Source of the DNA: Sphingomonas bisphenolicum
GTDB lineage: Bacteria > Pseudomonadota > Alphaproteobacteria > Sphingomonadales > Sphingomonadaceae
NCBI RefSeq assembly: GCF_024349785.1
Contig: NZ_AP018817.1
Span: 3,667,050 to 3,731,049, forward strand
Direction of reading: 5' to 3'
DNA: 64,000 nt
Both the position numbers and the translations under genes were made by a program. The notes below the pieces were generated by a model, which worked only from the letters and a program-made list of their open reading frames with translations, made no database searches and was not told the origin of the DNA. Position 1 is the first letter of the stretch. Each line of letters opens with the position of its first letter. This document shows, in pieces, positions 28,514-37,787 of the stretch.

Positions 28514-29394
28514 GAATGCGCCGCCCTGCCTTCGAGAAGGCCGGAAAGATAATCGCCATAGCCGCTCTTGCGCAACGGCGCCGCCAACTCCTCCAACTGC
28601 GCATCGTTGATGAAGCCCTGACGCCAGGCGATTTCCTCCGGGCAACAGATTTTCAGTCCCTGGCGCTGCTCGGTGATCCGAACATACATCGCCGCGTCAA
28701 GCAACGACCCATGCGTGCCCGTATCGAGCCACGCATAGCCGCGACCCATGATCTCGACCGATAGGTTGCCCTGTTCGAGATAGAGGCGATTGAGATCGGT
28801 TATTTCCAGTTCGCCACGCGGCGAGGGCACCAGACTGCGCGCCAGTTCGACCGCGTGCCCATCATAGAAATACAGTCCGGTGACGGCATAGTTGGACTTG
28901 GGCTGCGCAGGCTTTTCCTCGATCGTTTCCGCCCGTCCGTCGGCATTGAAGGACACGACGCCATAAGCCGCGGGGTCCTTCACATAATAGCCGAACACCG
29001 TCGCCCCGGTTTCGCGCGCCGCGGCGGTGCGGACCATGTCGGCCAAGCCATGGCCATAGAAGATATTGTCGCCCAGAATCAGCGCGGAAGGACAGCTTCC
29101 TACAAAATCCGCGCCGATATGATAGGCTTGGGCAAGTCCTGCCGGCTCGGGCTGGACCGCATATTGCAGGTGGATGCCAAGCCCTGACCCGTCGCCCAGC
29201 GCGGCCTCGAATGCCGCCCGGTCATGGGGCGTCGTGATGATAAGGATATCCCGCATACCCGCGAGCATGAGCGTCGATAGCGGATAATAGATCATGGGCT
29301 TGTCATAGACGGGCATCAATTGCTTCGACACGCCCTTGGTCAATGGGTAGAGCCGCGTCCCGGAACCGCCAGCGAGAATGATACCCTTGCGCAT
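28510..29394 (-). CDS. rfbA: Glucose-1-phosphate thymidylyltransferase
   Basis: First step of dTDP-L-rhamnose synthesis, making dTDP-glucose from glucose-1-phosphate and dTTP. 294 residues; the nucleotide-binding [13 protein letters not shown] is at the N-terminus, with [12 protein letters not shown] and [17 protein letters not shown] downstream. It heads the operon rfbA-rfbC-rfbD-rfbB, all genes being coupled or spaced by one base. This implies rhamnose (or another dTDP-6-deoxyhexose) in the surface polysaccharide. Confidence 0.95.
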   Translation of the reverse strand: MRKGIILAGGSGTRLYPLTKGVSKQLMPVYDKPMIYYPLSTLMLAGMRDILIITTPHDRAAFEAALGDGSGLGIHLQYAVQPEPAGLAQAYHIGADFVGSCPSALILGDNIFYGHGLADMVRTAAARETGATVFGYYVKDPAAYGVVSFNADGRAETIEEKPAQPKSNYAVTGLYFYDGHAVELARSLVPSPRGELEITDLNRLYLEQGNLSVEIMGRGYAWLDTGTHGSLLDAAMYVRITEQRQGLKICCPEEIAWRQGFINDAQLEELAAPLRKSGYGDYLSGLLEGRAAHS

Positions 29395-29691
29395 CTATGG
29401 TCCTTGCTGTTCAAAGCCGCATTCGATCGAACATCAGAAAACGGAATATAATATTGCCGCATGATCGGTCCCGTTGCGGTCGGATCGCGACTTGCGAAAT
29501 CATCGTGAGCCTGGAATGCGATATTTAGTCGAATCCAGATCGCGCACGCCAGTTTTTCAGCATCGATTTTGGCGGAAAAACCGGCTCTCCCATTTCCCCC
29601 GAGACGCCTTTCGTCTTTCAGCCGCTGCAAAACTGCGCCTTGCCAGCCTTACCTGTCACATCGTTCGCTCTCAAATCGTCCGGTAAATGGT
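29395..29691. other. Intergenic region with a degenerate repeat copy
   Basis: About 300 bases between kpsS and rfbA, AT-rich near 29400-29460 where the rfbA promoter is likely. Positions about 29550-29605 (GGCGGAAAAACCGG core) look like a worn copy of the interspersed repeat that is better preserved at 60545-60610. No gene is supported. Confidence 0.5.
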
Positions 29692-30978
29692 TCAAGTTGA
29701 CGGACGGGAATTGGCAAGGGATTTACGGCCGATGGCGGGATGAGCGACGATCGTAGCGCCTGTAGCAGGTGTCCGTTTCCCAGCCAGACGGCGCACCGCA
29801 TTATCGACCAGCAACGTCAGCCCTTCTTCGCTCAGAAGACCACCATGGATAAGGCAACGATCCATCAGCACACGGCGGAATGCGGAATAGAGATCGTGAT
29901 CCATCTTTCCGGGCGTGGCCCAGAAGGCGTCGAGCGGACCGGTGTTGACGATTCCAGGCACCTTGTAGACCGCATGGCCGAGCACCGTGACAGGCTTGCC
30001 TTCGTTCAACGCCAATGTACCGACCGTGCTGTTGACGGTTACGACACCCTCCGCGTTGCGAACGAGTTCTGCGATGTCGCCTTCCTCCAGGTAGAAGACC
30101 CGGTCGCCTATGCCATATTTCGCCGCGAGCCTGCGCGTCAGCCGAGACCAGGACACCAGGCCCGGATCGAGCGGATGCCGCTTCACCACCAGCGCGACGT
30201 CATCAGGCGCATGGCGCGCAAAGCTCTTGAGGACGAAACGCAGCGCGGCGCGCATGTCGCCAAATGGCGAATGAATCCGAATCTGATAGTCCGAATTGAG
30301 CTGCAACGGCAGCGCGAAATAGGGACGGCCTCTGACCTTCTCCCATTCCTTCAGCGACTTGGCCGCGTCATGCTTGCCCACCAGCAGCTTATAGGTCCAT
30401 GCCACTGATTCCATGATGAAACTATGTGGCCGATGCGTGCGGTAATAGGGGAAAAGCGGCCGCATCAATGCGGACGCCATGCCGTTGCGCATGGTGTTGC
30501 GCGCACGCGCGTGAAAGGTCGATGGCACGGGCGGAAAAGTCACCTCCGCCCGATCCAGCTTCCGGGCTTCGTCCAAATACCATTGCGGATCGAGCGGCAG
30601 GGTCGAATTGCCGTTCACGCCATCATCCTGCAACGTCAGGAAGTCGGGACGGATATACCCTTCTTCGACGACATGTACCCGCACGGACCGCAATCTGGCC
30701 ATGCCGTGCGCGGAGGCATGATAGGGTCGGCAGTCGCCGTAGAGGATAAGGTCGGTCACGCCATGGTTGACGATGAAATCGTCGAAAAACAGAGGCCAGT
30801 TGCGAAACGTGCCGCGATAATCGCTGGCGTCACCCGGCCAGTCGACTTTGTCGCCGCCATTTATATTGATCCGCAGCGCGCTATGTCCCCGCGCGCGCAA
30901 GGCATCGGCCAGCATTGCAAAATAGGGGCCATGCGGGCCCTGCAGGAAGAGAAATGTCCGGATCGAGGCGTCAGTCAT
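29692..30978 (-). CDS. kpsS: Capsule polysaccharide Kdo transferase KpsS
   Basis: 428-residue KpsS-family protein, expected to start the Kdo linker on the phosphatidylglycerol acceptor of an ABC-exported capsule. The N-terminal FLFLQGPHGPYFAMLADAL, ILYGDCRPYH, VVEEGYIRPDF and LVVKRHPLDPG segments are typical of the Capsule_synth family; the VTVNSTVGTLALNEGKPVTVLG stretch is its conserved C-terminal part. The start overlaps the stop of kpsC by eight bases, giving a coupled kpsC-kpsS pair. Confidence 0.9.
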   Translation of the reverse strand: MTDASIRTFLFLQGPHGPYFAMLADALRARGHSALRININGGDKVDWPGDASDYRGTFRNWPLFFDDFIVNHGVTDLILYGDCRPYHASAHGMARLRSVRVHVVEEGYIRPDFLTLQDDGVNGNSTLPLDPQWYLDEARKLDRAEVTFPPVPSTFHARARNTMRNGMASALMRPLFPYYRTHRPHSFIMESVAWTYKLLVGKHDAAKSLKEWEKVRGRPYFALPLQLNSDYQIRIHSPFGDMRAALRFVLKSFARHAPDDVALVVKRHPLDPGLVSWSRLTRRLAAKYGIGDRVFYLEEGDIAELVRNAEGVVTVNSTVGTLALNEGKPVTVLGHAVYKVPGIVNTGPLDAFWATPGKMDHDLYSAFRRVLMDRCLIHGGLLSEEGLTLLVDNAVRRLAGKRTPATGATIVAHPAIGRKSLANSRPST

Positions 30979-32599
30979 GAAGAAACTCTGCGCACAAAGT
31001 CATAAATCTTCGTAGCTTTCCCTGTGCCGTTCGTGCCCTAATAAGCCAGGTGACGTTCGGTGTCGATGCACTTGCCATGCGATCCACCATCAATTCCGGC
31101 CCGCACGGCAAACGCGTCACCGGATCAATATATCGAGGATAGAGAATGAGTGTTCCGGCGACAAGCTGATCCACGGTAAGGCGGCGCCCCCGGCGGCCGG
31201 TGGGTTCGGCCAGATCGCGGGTCAGGCCCCAGCCGGCGTAGAAGGGCATGCCGTGGACGGTCACGGACTGCCCGCGCACCAGCGCCTCGAACCCGGTCAG
31301 CGACGACAGGACATGCACGTCATCGACCGCCTGCACCATTTCCATCAAGGGCGCCCCGCTATCGATCGCATCGGCATGGCTGAGGATCGCGGCATCGCTC
31401 AAATGGCCGCGGCGATGCCCGGCCTGGACGTCGGGATGGGGGCGGTAGATGATCCATGCGTCCGGCTCGCTGCGACGCACGCGGGACAGGAAGTCCAGAT
31501 TGCCTTCCACCCCTGCCCCACCCAGCCGGACGGACATGTCGTCGTCGACCTGACCGATCGCCAGCACGGTGCGGCGACCGGCCGGCAAATCCAACATACG
31601 GCCACCCTCGATCCCATATTTGGTGACGCCCGCATCGCTGATGGCGGTCCGCAAACGCTTCGCCCGCTCGATCAACGTCGGCGGGAAGGGATGGGTGGCC
31701 AGCAATTGCTCCAGCTCGCTGGGAACGAGCGCATTATAATAGATGCCGGCATGATCGACCACCACCGAACTGGGCGGATGCAGCCCGGCCCCCAGCCCAT
31801 TGGACCGCAGAAACCCGTCCTCCACCCGGCAGATCGGAACCTGCATCCGCTCGGCATCCCTCACCGTCGAGGCAGGCACCCTTGAAGGCCAGATGGCCAG
31901 CGCACGCCCCGATTGCTGCGCGCTGCGCAGGCCTTTCTCTGGTGCAAGGAAAGGCGGCGCGCGCAACCCGTCCCACAGAAACTGGCGCATCATGTCCCGC
32001 TTCCAGAAGGCCATGCCGCTGGCGGCGGCGATATCGCGATTGCTGTCGAGATGGCGGCGCCATTCGCCCAGCCGCTCGATGACCTGCTCGACCGGCACGT
32101 CCCGGTCCGTGAAACAGTCGCGATAGCGCGCCATGCCGATGCGCGCACGCGCGACATCCCGCAACCGGTCGGCCGGCACCTCTTCCCCCTGCGCATCGAA
32201 CACCGCAACGCCCAGCATGCCGGCAACGACCGCCAGTTCGTCCTCGGCATCGGCATGGACCGCATCGGCGGCGGCGATCAGATGCCAGGGATCGACAGGG
32301 TCGCGCAATATGCGCCCATGCACCGATGACGGCATATCGCCGACGATGCCGATGTGGTCCGGATCGATCCCGCTGACCCGGTCGGCCTGCACGGCGACAC
32401 CGGCGCGCACGACGATGGCGACACCCTGCGGCCGGTCGCCCCAGAAGGCGCCGCCCACCCGTGCATCCGCGATGGCATGAAGCACGCTGTCCTGAACCGG
32501 CGCGCCTTGCGCAGCGACGCTCACGGCCGCCACCGATGTCGCCACGCCGGGAAAGGGCGGCGATCGCAGGAACAAGGGATGGGTCACCGGTCTATGCAT
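30971..32599 (-). CDS. kpsC: KpsC-like Kdo transferase with a reduced N-terminal module
   Basis: 542-residue KpsC relative. The C-terminal module (about residues 225-520) is complete: VEDGFLRSNGLGAGL, IIYRPHPDVQAGHRR, LSSLTGFEALVRGQ and MPFYAGWGLTRD, ending with YPRYIDPVT. Full KpsC proteins are near 670 residues with two such modules. Here the first 200 residues have no second EDGF-type motif and only a worn DPWHLIAAADAV-type segment, followed by the usual inter-module helix (WKRDMMRQFLWDGL). The ATG at 32599 is preferred over an upstream GTG (32614). This suggests one of the two Kdo transferase activities has been lost or replaced. Confidence 0.85.
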   Translation of the reverse strand: MHRPVTHPLFLRSPPFPGVATSVAAVSVAAQGAPVQDSVLHAIADARVGGAFWGDRPQGVAIVVRAGVAVQADRVSGIDPDHIGIVGDMPSSVHGRILRDPVDPWHLIAAADAVHADAEDELAVVAGMLGVAVFDAQGEEVPADRLRDVARARIGMARYRDCFTDRDVPVEQVIERLGEWRRHLDSNRDIAAASGMAFWKRDMMRQFLWDGLRAPPFLAPEKGLRSAQQSGRALAIWPSRVPASTVRDAERMQVPICRVEDGFLRSNGLGAGLHPPSSVVVDHAGIYYNALVPSELEQLLATHPFPPTLIERAKRLRTAISDAGVTKYGIEGGRMLDLPAGRRTVLAIGQVDDDMSVRLGGAGVEGNLDFLSRVRRSEPDAWIIYRPHPDVQAGHRRGHLSDAAILSHADAIDSGAPLMEMVQAVDDVHVLSSLTGFEALVRGQSVTVHGMPFYAGWGLTRDLAEPTGRRGRRLTVDQLVAGTLILYPRYIDPVTRLPCGPELMVDRMASASTPNVTWLIRARTAQGKLRRFMTLCAEFLHD

Positions 32600-32722
32600 G
32601 GGCAGGCCTGCCACGCCAGCGCCAGAGATCCTGTCCTGGCTCGATCAACTTGCCCCCATCCAGCGCAAACGGCCGGTCTTTCAATCGGTTCTACACTTCC
32701 ATGCGGGCTGCGTCGGCGACCG

Positions 32723-33940
32723 TCAAGAAACTTGCGCAGTGACTTCTTCCAGCAAATCCGTTACGATGTCGAAATAGCCCTGCCAAGTCGGTCCACGCCA
32801 GGCGGCGATCCGGGCGATTTGCGCATCGCGTTCCGGCGAGTTCGGCTGGCTGTAAGCCTCGATCAACCTCAGCCACCCCAGGCCATCGATCGGGTCGAGA
32901 TAGTCGGGCGCGTCGCCGCCGACCTCCCGATGCGCGGAAATGTCGCTACAGATCACGGGGACGCCGGCCGACAACGCCTCGACGACCGGCATTCCGAAGC
33001 CTTCGATGAAGGACGGCATGATCATGGCCCTTGCTCCGGCGATCAGTTCCTCCATTTCCCGGTCGGACAATTCTCCCGCCTCGACCACATGATCGCGCAC
33101 CGCCTCGCCGCGTTCGAGCATATCGATGACATTCTCGATCTCCCAGCCGCGGCGCCCGACCATGACCAGAACCGGGGCATCCTTGCCAAGCCGCTCCACC
33201 AGCCGCCGCCAGACATTGAGCAGCAGCATATGGTTTTTCCGCGGCTCGATCGTCGCGATATAGACGAAAAAGGGCCGCTCCGGCCCCGCATAGCCTTTCA
33301 GCGCGAATACATCCTGCGGATCGGCGCCGAAATGCGCCACCCGGACGGCGCGGCCGTCCAGCCCATATTGCATGTGCGGCGCCAGCGCATCGATCGTCGC
33401 CTGGCTGTTGCCGATGATCCCCGCAGCATGGGCGTCGATCGTGCGGACGCGGCGGCGATGTTCTTCCGCGCCCTGCGGCCTCGCATATTCCGGATGGGAC
33501 AGCGGGATGACGTCATGCACCAGCGTGACGAACTTCGCCCCTTCGGCGCGCAGGATCGCGCCGACCTGCTCCTCATCGTCCAGATGATGCGGCGACACCT
33601 GCAGATAGACGCGCGGCCGGCTGGCGCGGGGCACCGGCCGGGGACGCAGCGCGAACAGATGCGCGATGATGGTCGCGCGGTTCTTCCGCTGATCGGGCGA
33701 TTCCACATTGCGCCATTTGGCGATCGTGAAGGCCAGGAACTGGCGCACGGCCGATGTATCGAGCCGACCATAATAGCCGCCCGCCGGATGCACCGCGGCA
33801 AAGGCCAGCCGATCGGGCATCCGCGCCAGCAACTCGCGCGCATAGACATATTCGACACGGTCTATGCCCGTCGGCGTGGGATGGAAACAGCGCGACAGCA
33901 AACGCGACAGGTCCAGGATGATTTCGGCGTCGCCCTCCAT
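32723..33940 (-). CDS. GT4 family glycosyltransferase
   Basis: 405 residues from ATG 33940; the frame stays open to a TTG at 34018, and neither start has a strong ribosome site. The sequence IILDLSRLLSRCFHPTPTGI is a typical N-terminus for this GT4 group, with YIATIEPRKNHMLLL (donor site) and SFIEGFGMPVVEALSAGVP (E-x7-E) later. Similar enzymes accompany kpsC/kpsS in sphingomonad capsule loci. It lies about 120 bases upstream of kpsC on the same strand. The sugar is unknown. Confidence 0.85.
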   Translation of the reverse strand: MEGDAEIILDLSRLLSRCFHPTPTGIDRVEYVYARELLARMPDRLAFAAVHPAGGYYGRLDTSAVRQFLAFTIAKWRNVESPDQRKNRATIIAHLFALRPRPVPRASRPRVYLQVSPHHLDDEEQVGAILRAEGAKFVTLVHDVIPLSHPEYARPQGAEEHRRRVRTIDAHAAGIIGNSQATIDALAPHMQYGLDGRAVRVAHFGADPQDVFALKGYAGPERPFFVYIATIEPRKNHMLLLNVWRRLVERLGKDAPVLVMVGRRGWEIENVIDMLERGEAVRDHVVEAGELSDREMEELIAGARAMIMPSFIEGFGMPVVEALSAGVPVICSDISAHREVGGDAPDYLDPIDGLGWLRLIEAYSQPNSPERDAQIARIAAWRGPTWQGYFDIVTDLLEEVTAQVS

Positions 33941-34033
33941 GCTGGTGGAAGGCTTGGCGGGCCGCTTGGTCCGCAATGCGAGACGGGCGCCGGGCGCCTT
34001 GAACGGTTTGAGAACCAAGGAGTCGGTCCGCTG

Positions 34034-34474
34034 TCAGAACTGCGCGCGGATCTGTTCGGCGAGCGCGGCCAGTTGCGCCGCGTCGGCGAAATCGCCCTGC
34101 GCATGGGCGCTGAATCCCAGCGGTCCGCCTTCCCAGCGCGGCACGACATGGACATGGAGGTGAAACACCGTCTGCCCCGCCGGCGCGCCGTTGAACTGGG
34201 CGATGTGGATGCCGTCGGGGGCAAGCGCCCGGCGCGTGGCGTTGGCGACCTTCTTCACGCTCGCCATCACCTTCGCCAGCGCCTCATCCTCTATCTCCAG
34301 GATGTTGCGCGCCCTGGACCATTTGGAAATGACCAGGCTGTGCCCCTTCGACTGCGGCTGGATGTCGAGGAAGGCGAGCGTGTGCGCATCCTCGTATAAT
34401 TTGGTCGACGGAATCTTGCCCGCAAGGATCAGGGCGAAGGGATTATTGTCGTCATACACGCCGTCAAGGCTCAT
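34034..34474 (-). CDS. HIT family protein
   Basis: 146-residue nucleotide-binding hydrolase of the histidine-triad family. The triad HLHVHVVPR is near residue 100, preceded by IAQFNGAPAGQTVFH. It likely hydrolyses nucleoside phosphoramidates or dinucleotide polyphosphates in the cytoplasm. It lies 15 bases upstream of the GT4 gene's longest frame and 11 bases after scoB; it marks the boundary between the capsule locus and housekeeping genes. Confidence 0.93.
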   Translation of the reverse strand: MSLDGVYDDNNPFALILAGKIPSTKLYEDAHTLAFLDIQPQSKGHSLVISKWSRARNILEIEDEALAKVMASVKKVANATRRALAPDGIHIAQFNGAPAGQTVFHLHVHVVPRWEGGPLGFSAHAQGDFADAAQLAALAEQIRAQF

Positions 34475-34485
34475 CCTGGCCGTCC

Positions 34486-35121
34486 TCAGCTCACATAATG
34501 AGCGCTGGTCTTAGCCGCGATATCCTCCGCCGTCACGCCCGGCGCCAATTCGACCAGCTTGAACGGGCTGTCATGGTCGGGGCGCTGGAAAACGCACAGG
34601 TCCGTCACGATCATGTCGACCACATTCTTGCCGGTCAGCGGCAGGGTGCAGGCCGGAATGAACTTGGGATCGCCATTCTTGCTCGTATGCTCCATGACGA
34701 CGATGATCTTCTTGACGCCCGCGACCAGATCCATCGCGCCGCCCATGCCCTTGATCATCTTGCGGGGGATCATCCAGTTGGCGATGTCGCCATTTTCGGC
34801 AATCTCCATCGCCCCCAGCACGGTCAGGTCGATATGCCCGCCACGAATCATGGCGAAGCTGTCGGCCGAACTGAAATAGGCGGTCTGCGGCAATTCGCTG
34901 ATCGTCTGCTTGCCCGCATTGATAAGGTCGGCGTCCTCTTCGCCCTCATAGGGAAAGGGGCCGATGCCCAACATGCCGTTTTCCGACTGGAGCGTCACCT
35001 CCACGCCATCGGGAATATGATTCGCCACCAGCGTCGGAATGCCGATGCCCAGATTCACGTAGAAACCGTCCTGCAATTCCTTCGCCGCGCGCGCGGCCAT
35101 TTCGTCACGAGTCCAGGGCAT
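34486..35121 (-). CDS. scoB: 3-oxoacid CoA-transferase, subunit B
   Basis: Transfers CoA between succinyl-CoA and acetoacetate (or related 3-oxoacids). 211 residues starting at ATG 35121 ([15 protein letters not shown]). The catalytic glutamate is in [28 protein letters not shown] and [14 protein letters not shown] are subunit B hallmarks. It is separated from subunit A by a phosphatase gene, with only two bases between that gene's stop and this start. Confidence 0.93.
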   Translation of the reverse strand: MPWTRDEMAARAAKELQDGFYVNLGIGIPTLVANHIPDGVEVTLQSENGMLGIGPFPYEGEEDADLINAGKQTISELPQTAYFSSADSFAMIRGGHIDLTVLGAMEIAENGDIANWMIPRKMIKGMGGAMDLVAGVKKIIVVMEHTSKNGDPKFIPACTLPLTGKNVVDMIVTDLCVFQRPDHDSPFKLVELAPGVTAEDIAAKTSAHYVS

Positions 35122-35123
35122 GA

Positions 35124-35996
35124 TTATTTCTCCCCTATGGCGGGCGGCGCCCACCTTTTGTCCATCGGAAATATGTCGTCGAACCCGCCCTTTAGGCCGC
35201 TGCCATAGACGGGGTTGGGCATTACGAACCAGCCATTGCCCCACAGACCCGCGACCAGCGGTTGCAGCGTCGCGTCGCGGCGCGCGGATACGGGTTGCGC
35301 GGCGTTGAACAGATCGGAAAAGTCGCCCAACTGGTCGCCGCCCATGGCGATGACGCAATAGCGCGCCGCGATCGTCGCCCGGCGGCCATCCTTGCGCGAT
35401 CCCATCGCATCGTCGCCGCTTAGATACAGCGTCTGGCCATGCACCGCATCGCCCAGCCCTGCGGCCTTGATCGCGCGCGCGGTCGAATCAGCATTGGCGG
35501 CCGACCGGTTGGTATTGAAGATGACGGTAACGCCCAAGCCACGCAGCGCGGCCAGCCCATGGTCGGCGCCCGGCACCGGCCCGACCGCACCCTCGCCCGT
35601 CTTCTCCCATGCGTCCCAGGCGGCAGCGTCGAAGCCCCGGCCGGTCTTCGCGTCATGATATTCATAACCGGTGTTGAGCATCACCGTTTCGTCCACGTCG
35701 AACACCGCGGCGAACGGCTTGTCGCCACAGGGTACGAAGCGCGGCGCGGCGAGGCGCGCGCCCTCCGCCAGCACGACGCTGTCGGCCGGGCGCGCCTTCA
35801 CCCTGGCCGATACATAGGCCAGCAGCGCGTTCCAGGCCTGCACCGAAAGCGCCGCGCCCTCGCCCGACCCGTAGAGATATTGCATCCCCGCCGGCGGATT
35901 GGCGACAGGCGCGGCGACAGGCGCAGGCGCCACGGTCGCGCAGGCGGCCAGCGGCGCCAGCAGCAGCGCCGGCGCCATGCGCATCGTCGCCGACAT
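35124..35996 (-). CDS. HAD-superfamily acid phosphatase lipoprotein (e(P4)-like)
   Basis: 290-residue predicted secreted phosphatase. It has a lipoprotein signal peptide with a lipobox [10 protein letters not shown] (Cys at about 19). The HAD motif I is FDVDETVML, motif II is IFNTNRSA and a late [11 protein letters not shown] gives the acidic motif IV, as in class B/C acid phosphatases and 5'-nucleotidase e(P4). Its ATG overlaps the scoA stop (TGATG), so it is translated with the CoA-transferase subunits although it acts outside the cytoplasm. Confidence 0.85.
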   Translation of the reverse strand: MSATMRMAPALLLAPLAACATVAPAPVAAPVANPPAGMQYLYGSGEGAALSVQAWNALLAYVSARVKARPADSVVLAEGARLAAPRFVPCGDKPFAAVFDVDETVMLNTGYEYHDAKTGRGFDAAAWDAWEKTGEGAVGPVPGADHGLAALRGLGVTVIFNTNRSAANADSTARAIKAAGLGDAVHGQTLYLSGDDAMGSRKDGRRATIAARYCVIAMGGDQLGDFSDLFNAAQPVSARRDATLQPLVAGLWGNGWFVMPNPVYGSGLKGGFDDIFPMDKRWAPPAIGEK

Positions 35997-36706
35997 CAGG
36001 CCGCTTCCCGCGTCCGCACCGTCCGGAATTCGATCTTCTTGTCATAGGGCGCACCCACGATCATGCGCTTCACATAGATGCCGGGCAGATGGATCGCGTC
36101 GGGATCGAGGCTGCCGGTCGGCACCACTTCCTCGACTTCGGCGATGCAGATCTTCGCCGCGGTCGCCATCGGCTGGTTGAAGTTGCGCGCGGTCTTGCGG
36201 AAGATCAGGTTGCCGCTCTCGTCCGCCTTCCAGCCCTTGATGACCGCGACGTCGGCGAAGATGCCGCGCTCCAGGATGTAATCCTGGCCGTCGAAGCTCT
36301 TCACTTCCTTGCCCTCGGCCACCTGCGTGCCGACGCCGGTCTTGGTGTAGAAGCCCGGAATGCCCGCCCCGCCCGCACGGCAGCGTTCGGCCAGCGTGCC
36401 CTGTGGGCAGAATTCGACTTCCAGTTCGCCAGCCAGATATTGCCGTTCGAACTCCTTGTTCTCGCCGACATAGGAGGAGATCATCTTCTTGACCTGGCGC
36501 GTGCGCAGCAGCTTGCCCAACCCCTCGCCGTCGATCCCGGCATTGTTGGAGGCGATGGTCAGATCCTTGACCCCCGAATCGCGGATCGCATCGATCAGCC
36601 GTTCGGGAATGCCGCACAGGCCGAAGCCGCCCGCGCACAGATGCATTCCGTCGAACAGCAATCCTTCCAGCGCCGCAGCGGCATCGGGGTAAAGCTTCCT
36701 GGCCAT
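35996..36706 (-). CDS. scoA: 3-oxoacid CoA-transferase, subunit A
   Basis: 236 residues from ATG 36706, which has AAGGAAGG six bases upstream; a second ATG at 36712 sits too close to that site. [13 protein letters not shown] and the [15 protein letters not shown] stretch are typical of subunit A. Together with scoB it forms the heteromeric CoA-transferase used in ketone-body and polyhydroxybutyrate turnover. It is divergent from the LysR-type regulator gene, which probably controls it. Confidence 0.93.
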   Translation of the reverse strand: MARKLYPDAAAALEGLLFDGMHLCAGGFGLCGIPERLIDAIRDSGVKDLTIASNNAGIDGEGLGKLLRTRQVKKMISSYVGENKEFERQYLAGELEVEFCPQGTLAERCRAGGAGIPGFYTKTGVGTQVAEGKEVKSFDGQDYILERGIFADVAVIKGWKADESGNLIFRKTARNFNQPMATAAKICIAEVEEVVPTGSLDPDAIHLPGIYVKRMIVGAPYDKKIEFRTVRTREAA

Positions 36707-36755
36707 CGGCATCCTTCCTTTTTGAAAGTTCACACCGTTCTTAGGCAGCGCGACC

Positions 36756-36772
36756 AATCAATACCAATGATT
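36756..36772. promoter_or_regulatory. Candidate LysR-type operator between scoA and the regulator gene
   Basis: AATCA-N7-TGATT is an imperfect-spaced inverted repeat containing the T-N11-A core of LysR-family boxes. It lies 25 bases before the regulator's ATG and about 50 bases before scoA. Confidence 0.45.
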
Positions 36773-36796
36773 TGTTTTTTCAGTTAAGCATAAGCA

Positions 36797-37687
36797 ATGT
36801 CTATCAATCGCATCGCCTTCTACCATCTTGAAACCTTGCTCTGGATCGCCCGGCTGGGCACCTTCGCAGCGGCGGCGGCGCGGCTCAACACGACCCAGCC
36901 CGCCATTTCGGCGCGCGTGCGCGAACTGGAAAGTCATCTGGGCACCGCCCTGTTCCGGCGGGAGGGGCGAGCCATGGCGCTGACCCCGGCCGGGCGCGAG
37001 CTGGTGCGCGAAAGCGAACCGCTCTGGGCGCGCTTCCAGGGGGTGCTGATGGGGTGTAGCGACATATCGGGCGCGACCGGGATCATCCGAATCGGCGCGG
37101 GCGAGATTGCGGCGGCCAGTTGCCTGCCCGGCTTCGTCGCGCAACTGGGCCATGACCTGCCCCACGTGTCGCTGGAGGTGGACATTGCGCTGACGGTCGA
37201 TCTGATCCAGCAACTCGCCTCCGGCCGCACCGACATCGCCTTTGCCGCCGGCCGGATCGCCCATCCGATGCTGCGCTCCGCGCCGATCGGCAGCGTCGAC
37301 CTGCTCTGGCTGGCCAGTCCGTCGACGGTGCGCACCATGGATGCGGCCGGGACGCCGATCTGGTCGCTGACCAACCTGTCGCCGCTCTATCGCATCATGA
37401 AGGAGGCGATCGCCGCGTCGGACCTGGCCGATTGCCCGCTCAACCTGTGCAACAATGTCCGCACGATGATCGACATCGTGCTGGAAGGCAGCGGGATCGG
37501 CATCTTTCCCCATCCGATGGTGCGCCAACCCATCGCAAGCGGGCGGCTGGTGCCGGTGCCCGATGCGCCCGCCATGCCCCCGGTCGAATTTCAGGTCGCG
37601 ATGCGCGCAGCGGAGTCCGATCCGCTGGTGCTGGCGATTTTCGACCGGGCGAGCCGGCTGGACCTGCGTGCGAATTCCGGGCCTTAG
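36797..37687 (+). CDS. LysR family transcriptional regulator
   Basis: 296 residues. The N-terminal winged helix is clear (FYHLETLLWIARLGTFAAAA, then TQPAISARVRELE as recognition helix). The effector-binding domain covers about residues 95-290. It is divergent from the scoA-phosphatase-scoB operon with about 90 bases between start codons, the standard arrangement for a LysR regulator and its target. Confidence 0.92.
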   Translation: MSINRIAFYHLETLLWIARLGTFAAAAARLNTTQPAISARVRELESHLGTALFRREGRAMALTPAGRELVRESEPLWARFQGVLMGCSDISGATGIIRIGAGEIAAASCLPGFVAQLGHDLPHVSLEVDIALTVDLIQQLASGRTDIAFAAGRIAHPMLRSAPIGSVDLLWLASPSTVRTMDAAGTPIWSLTNLSPLYRIMKEAIAASDLADCPLNLCNNVRTMIDIVLEGSGIGIFPHPMVRQPIASGRLVPVPDAPAMPPVEFQVAMRAAESDPLVLAIFDRASRLDLRANSGP

Positions 37688-37711
37688 AGCGGTCCTGCAA
37701 AAGCGCCGCGT

Positions 37712-37772
37712 GTTCCCGCTAAGGCGGGAACCCAGGCCAGACGGCAGAACTGGATTCCCGCCTTCGCGGGAA
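37712..37772. repeat. Paired GC-rich hairpins between convergent genes
   Basis: Two related stem-loops: GTTCCCGC/GCGGGAAC (37712-37731) and TTCCCGC/GCGGGAA (37755-37772), each with a 4-base loop. This is the form of the REP-like palindromes common between genes in sphingomonads. The pair lies between the convergent lysR-type and thiSG genes and may also stop transcription. Confidence 0.75.
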
Positions 37773-37787
37773 CACACGGAATAAACG

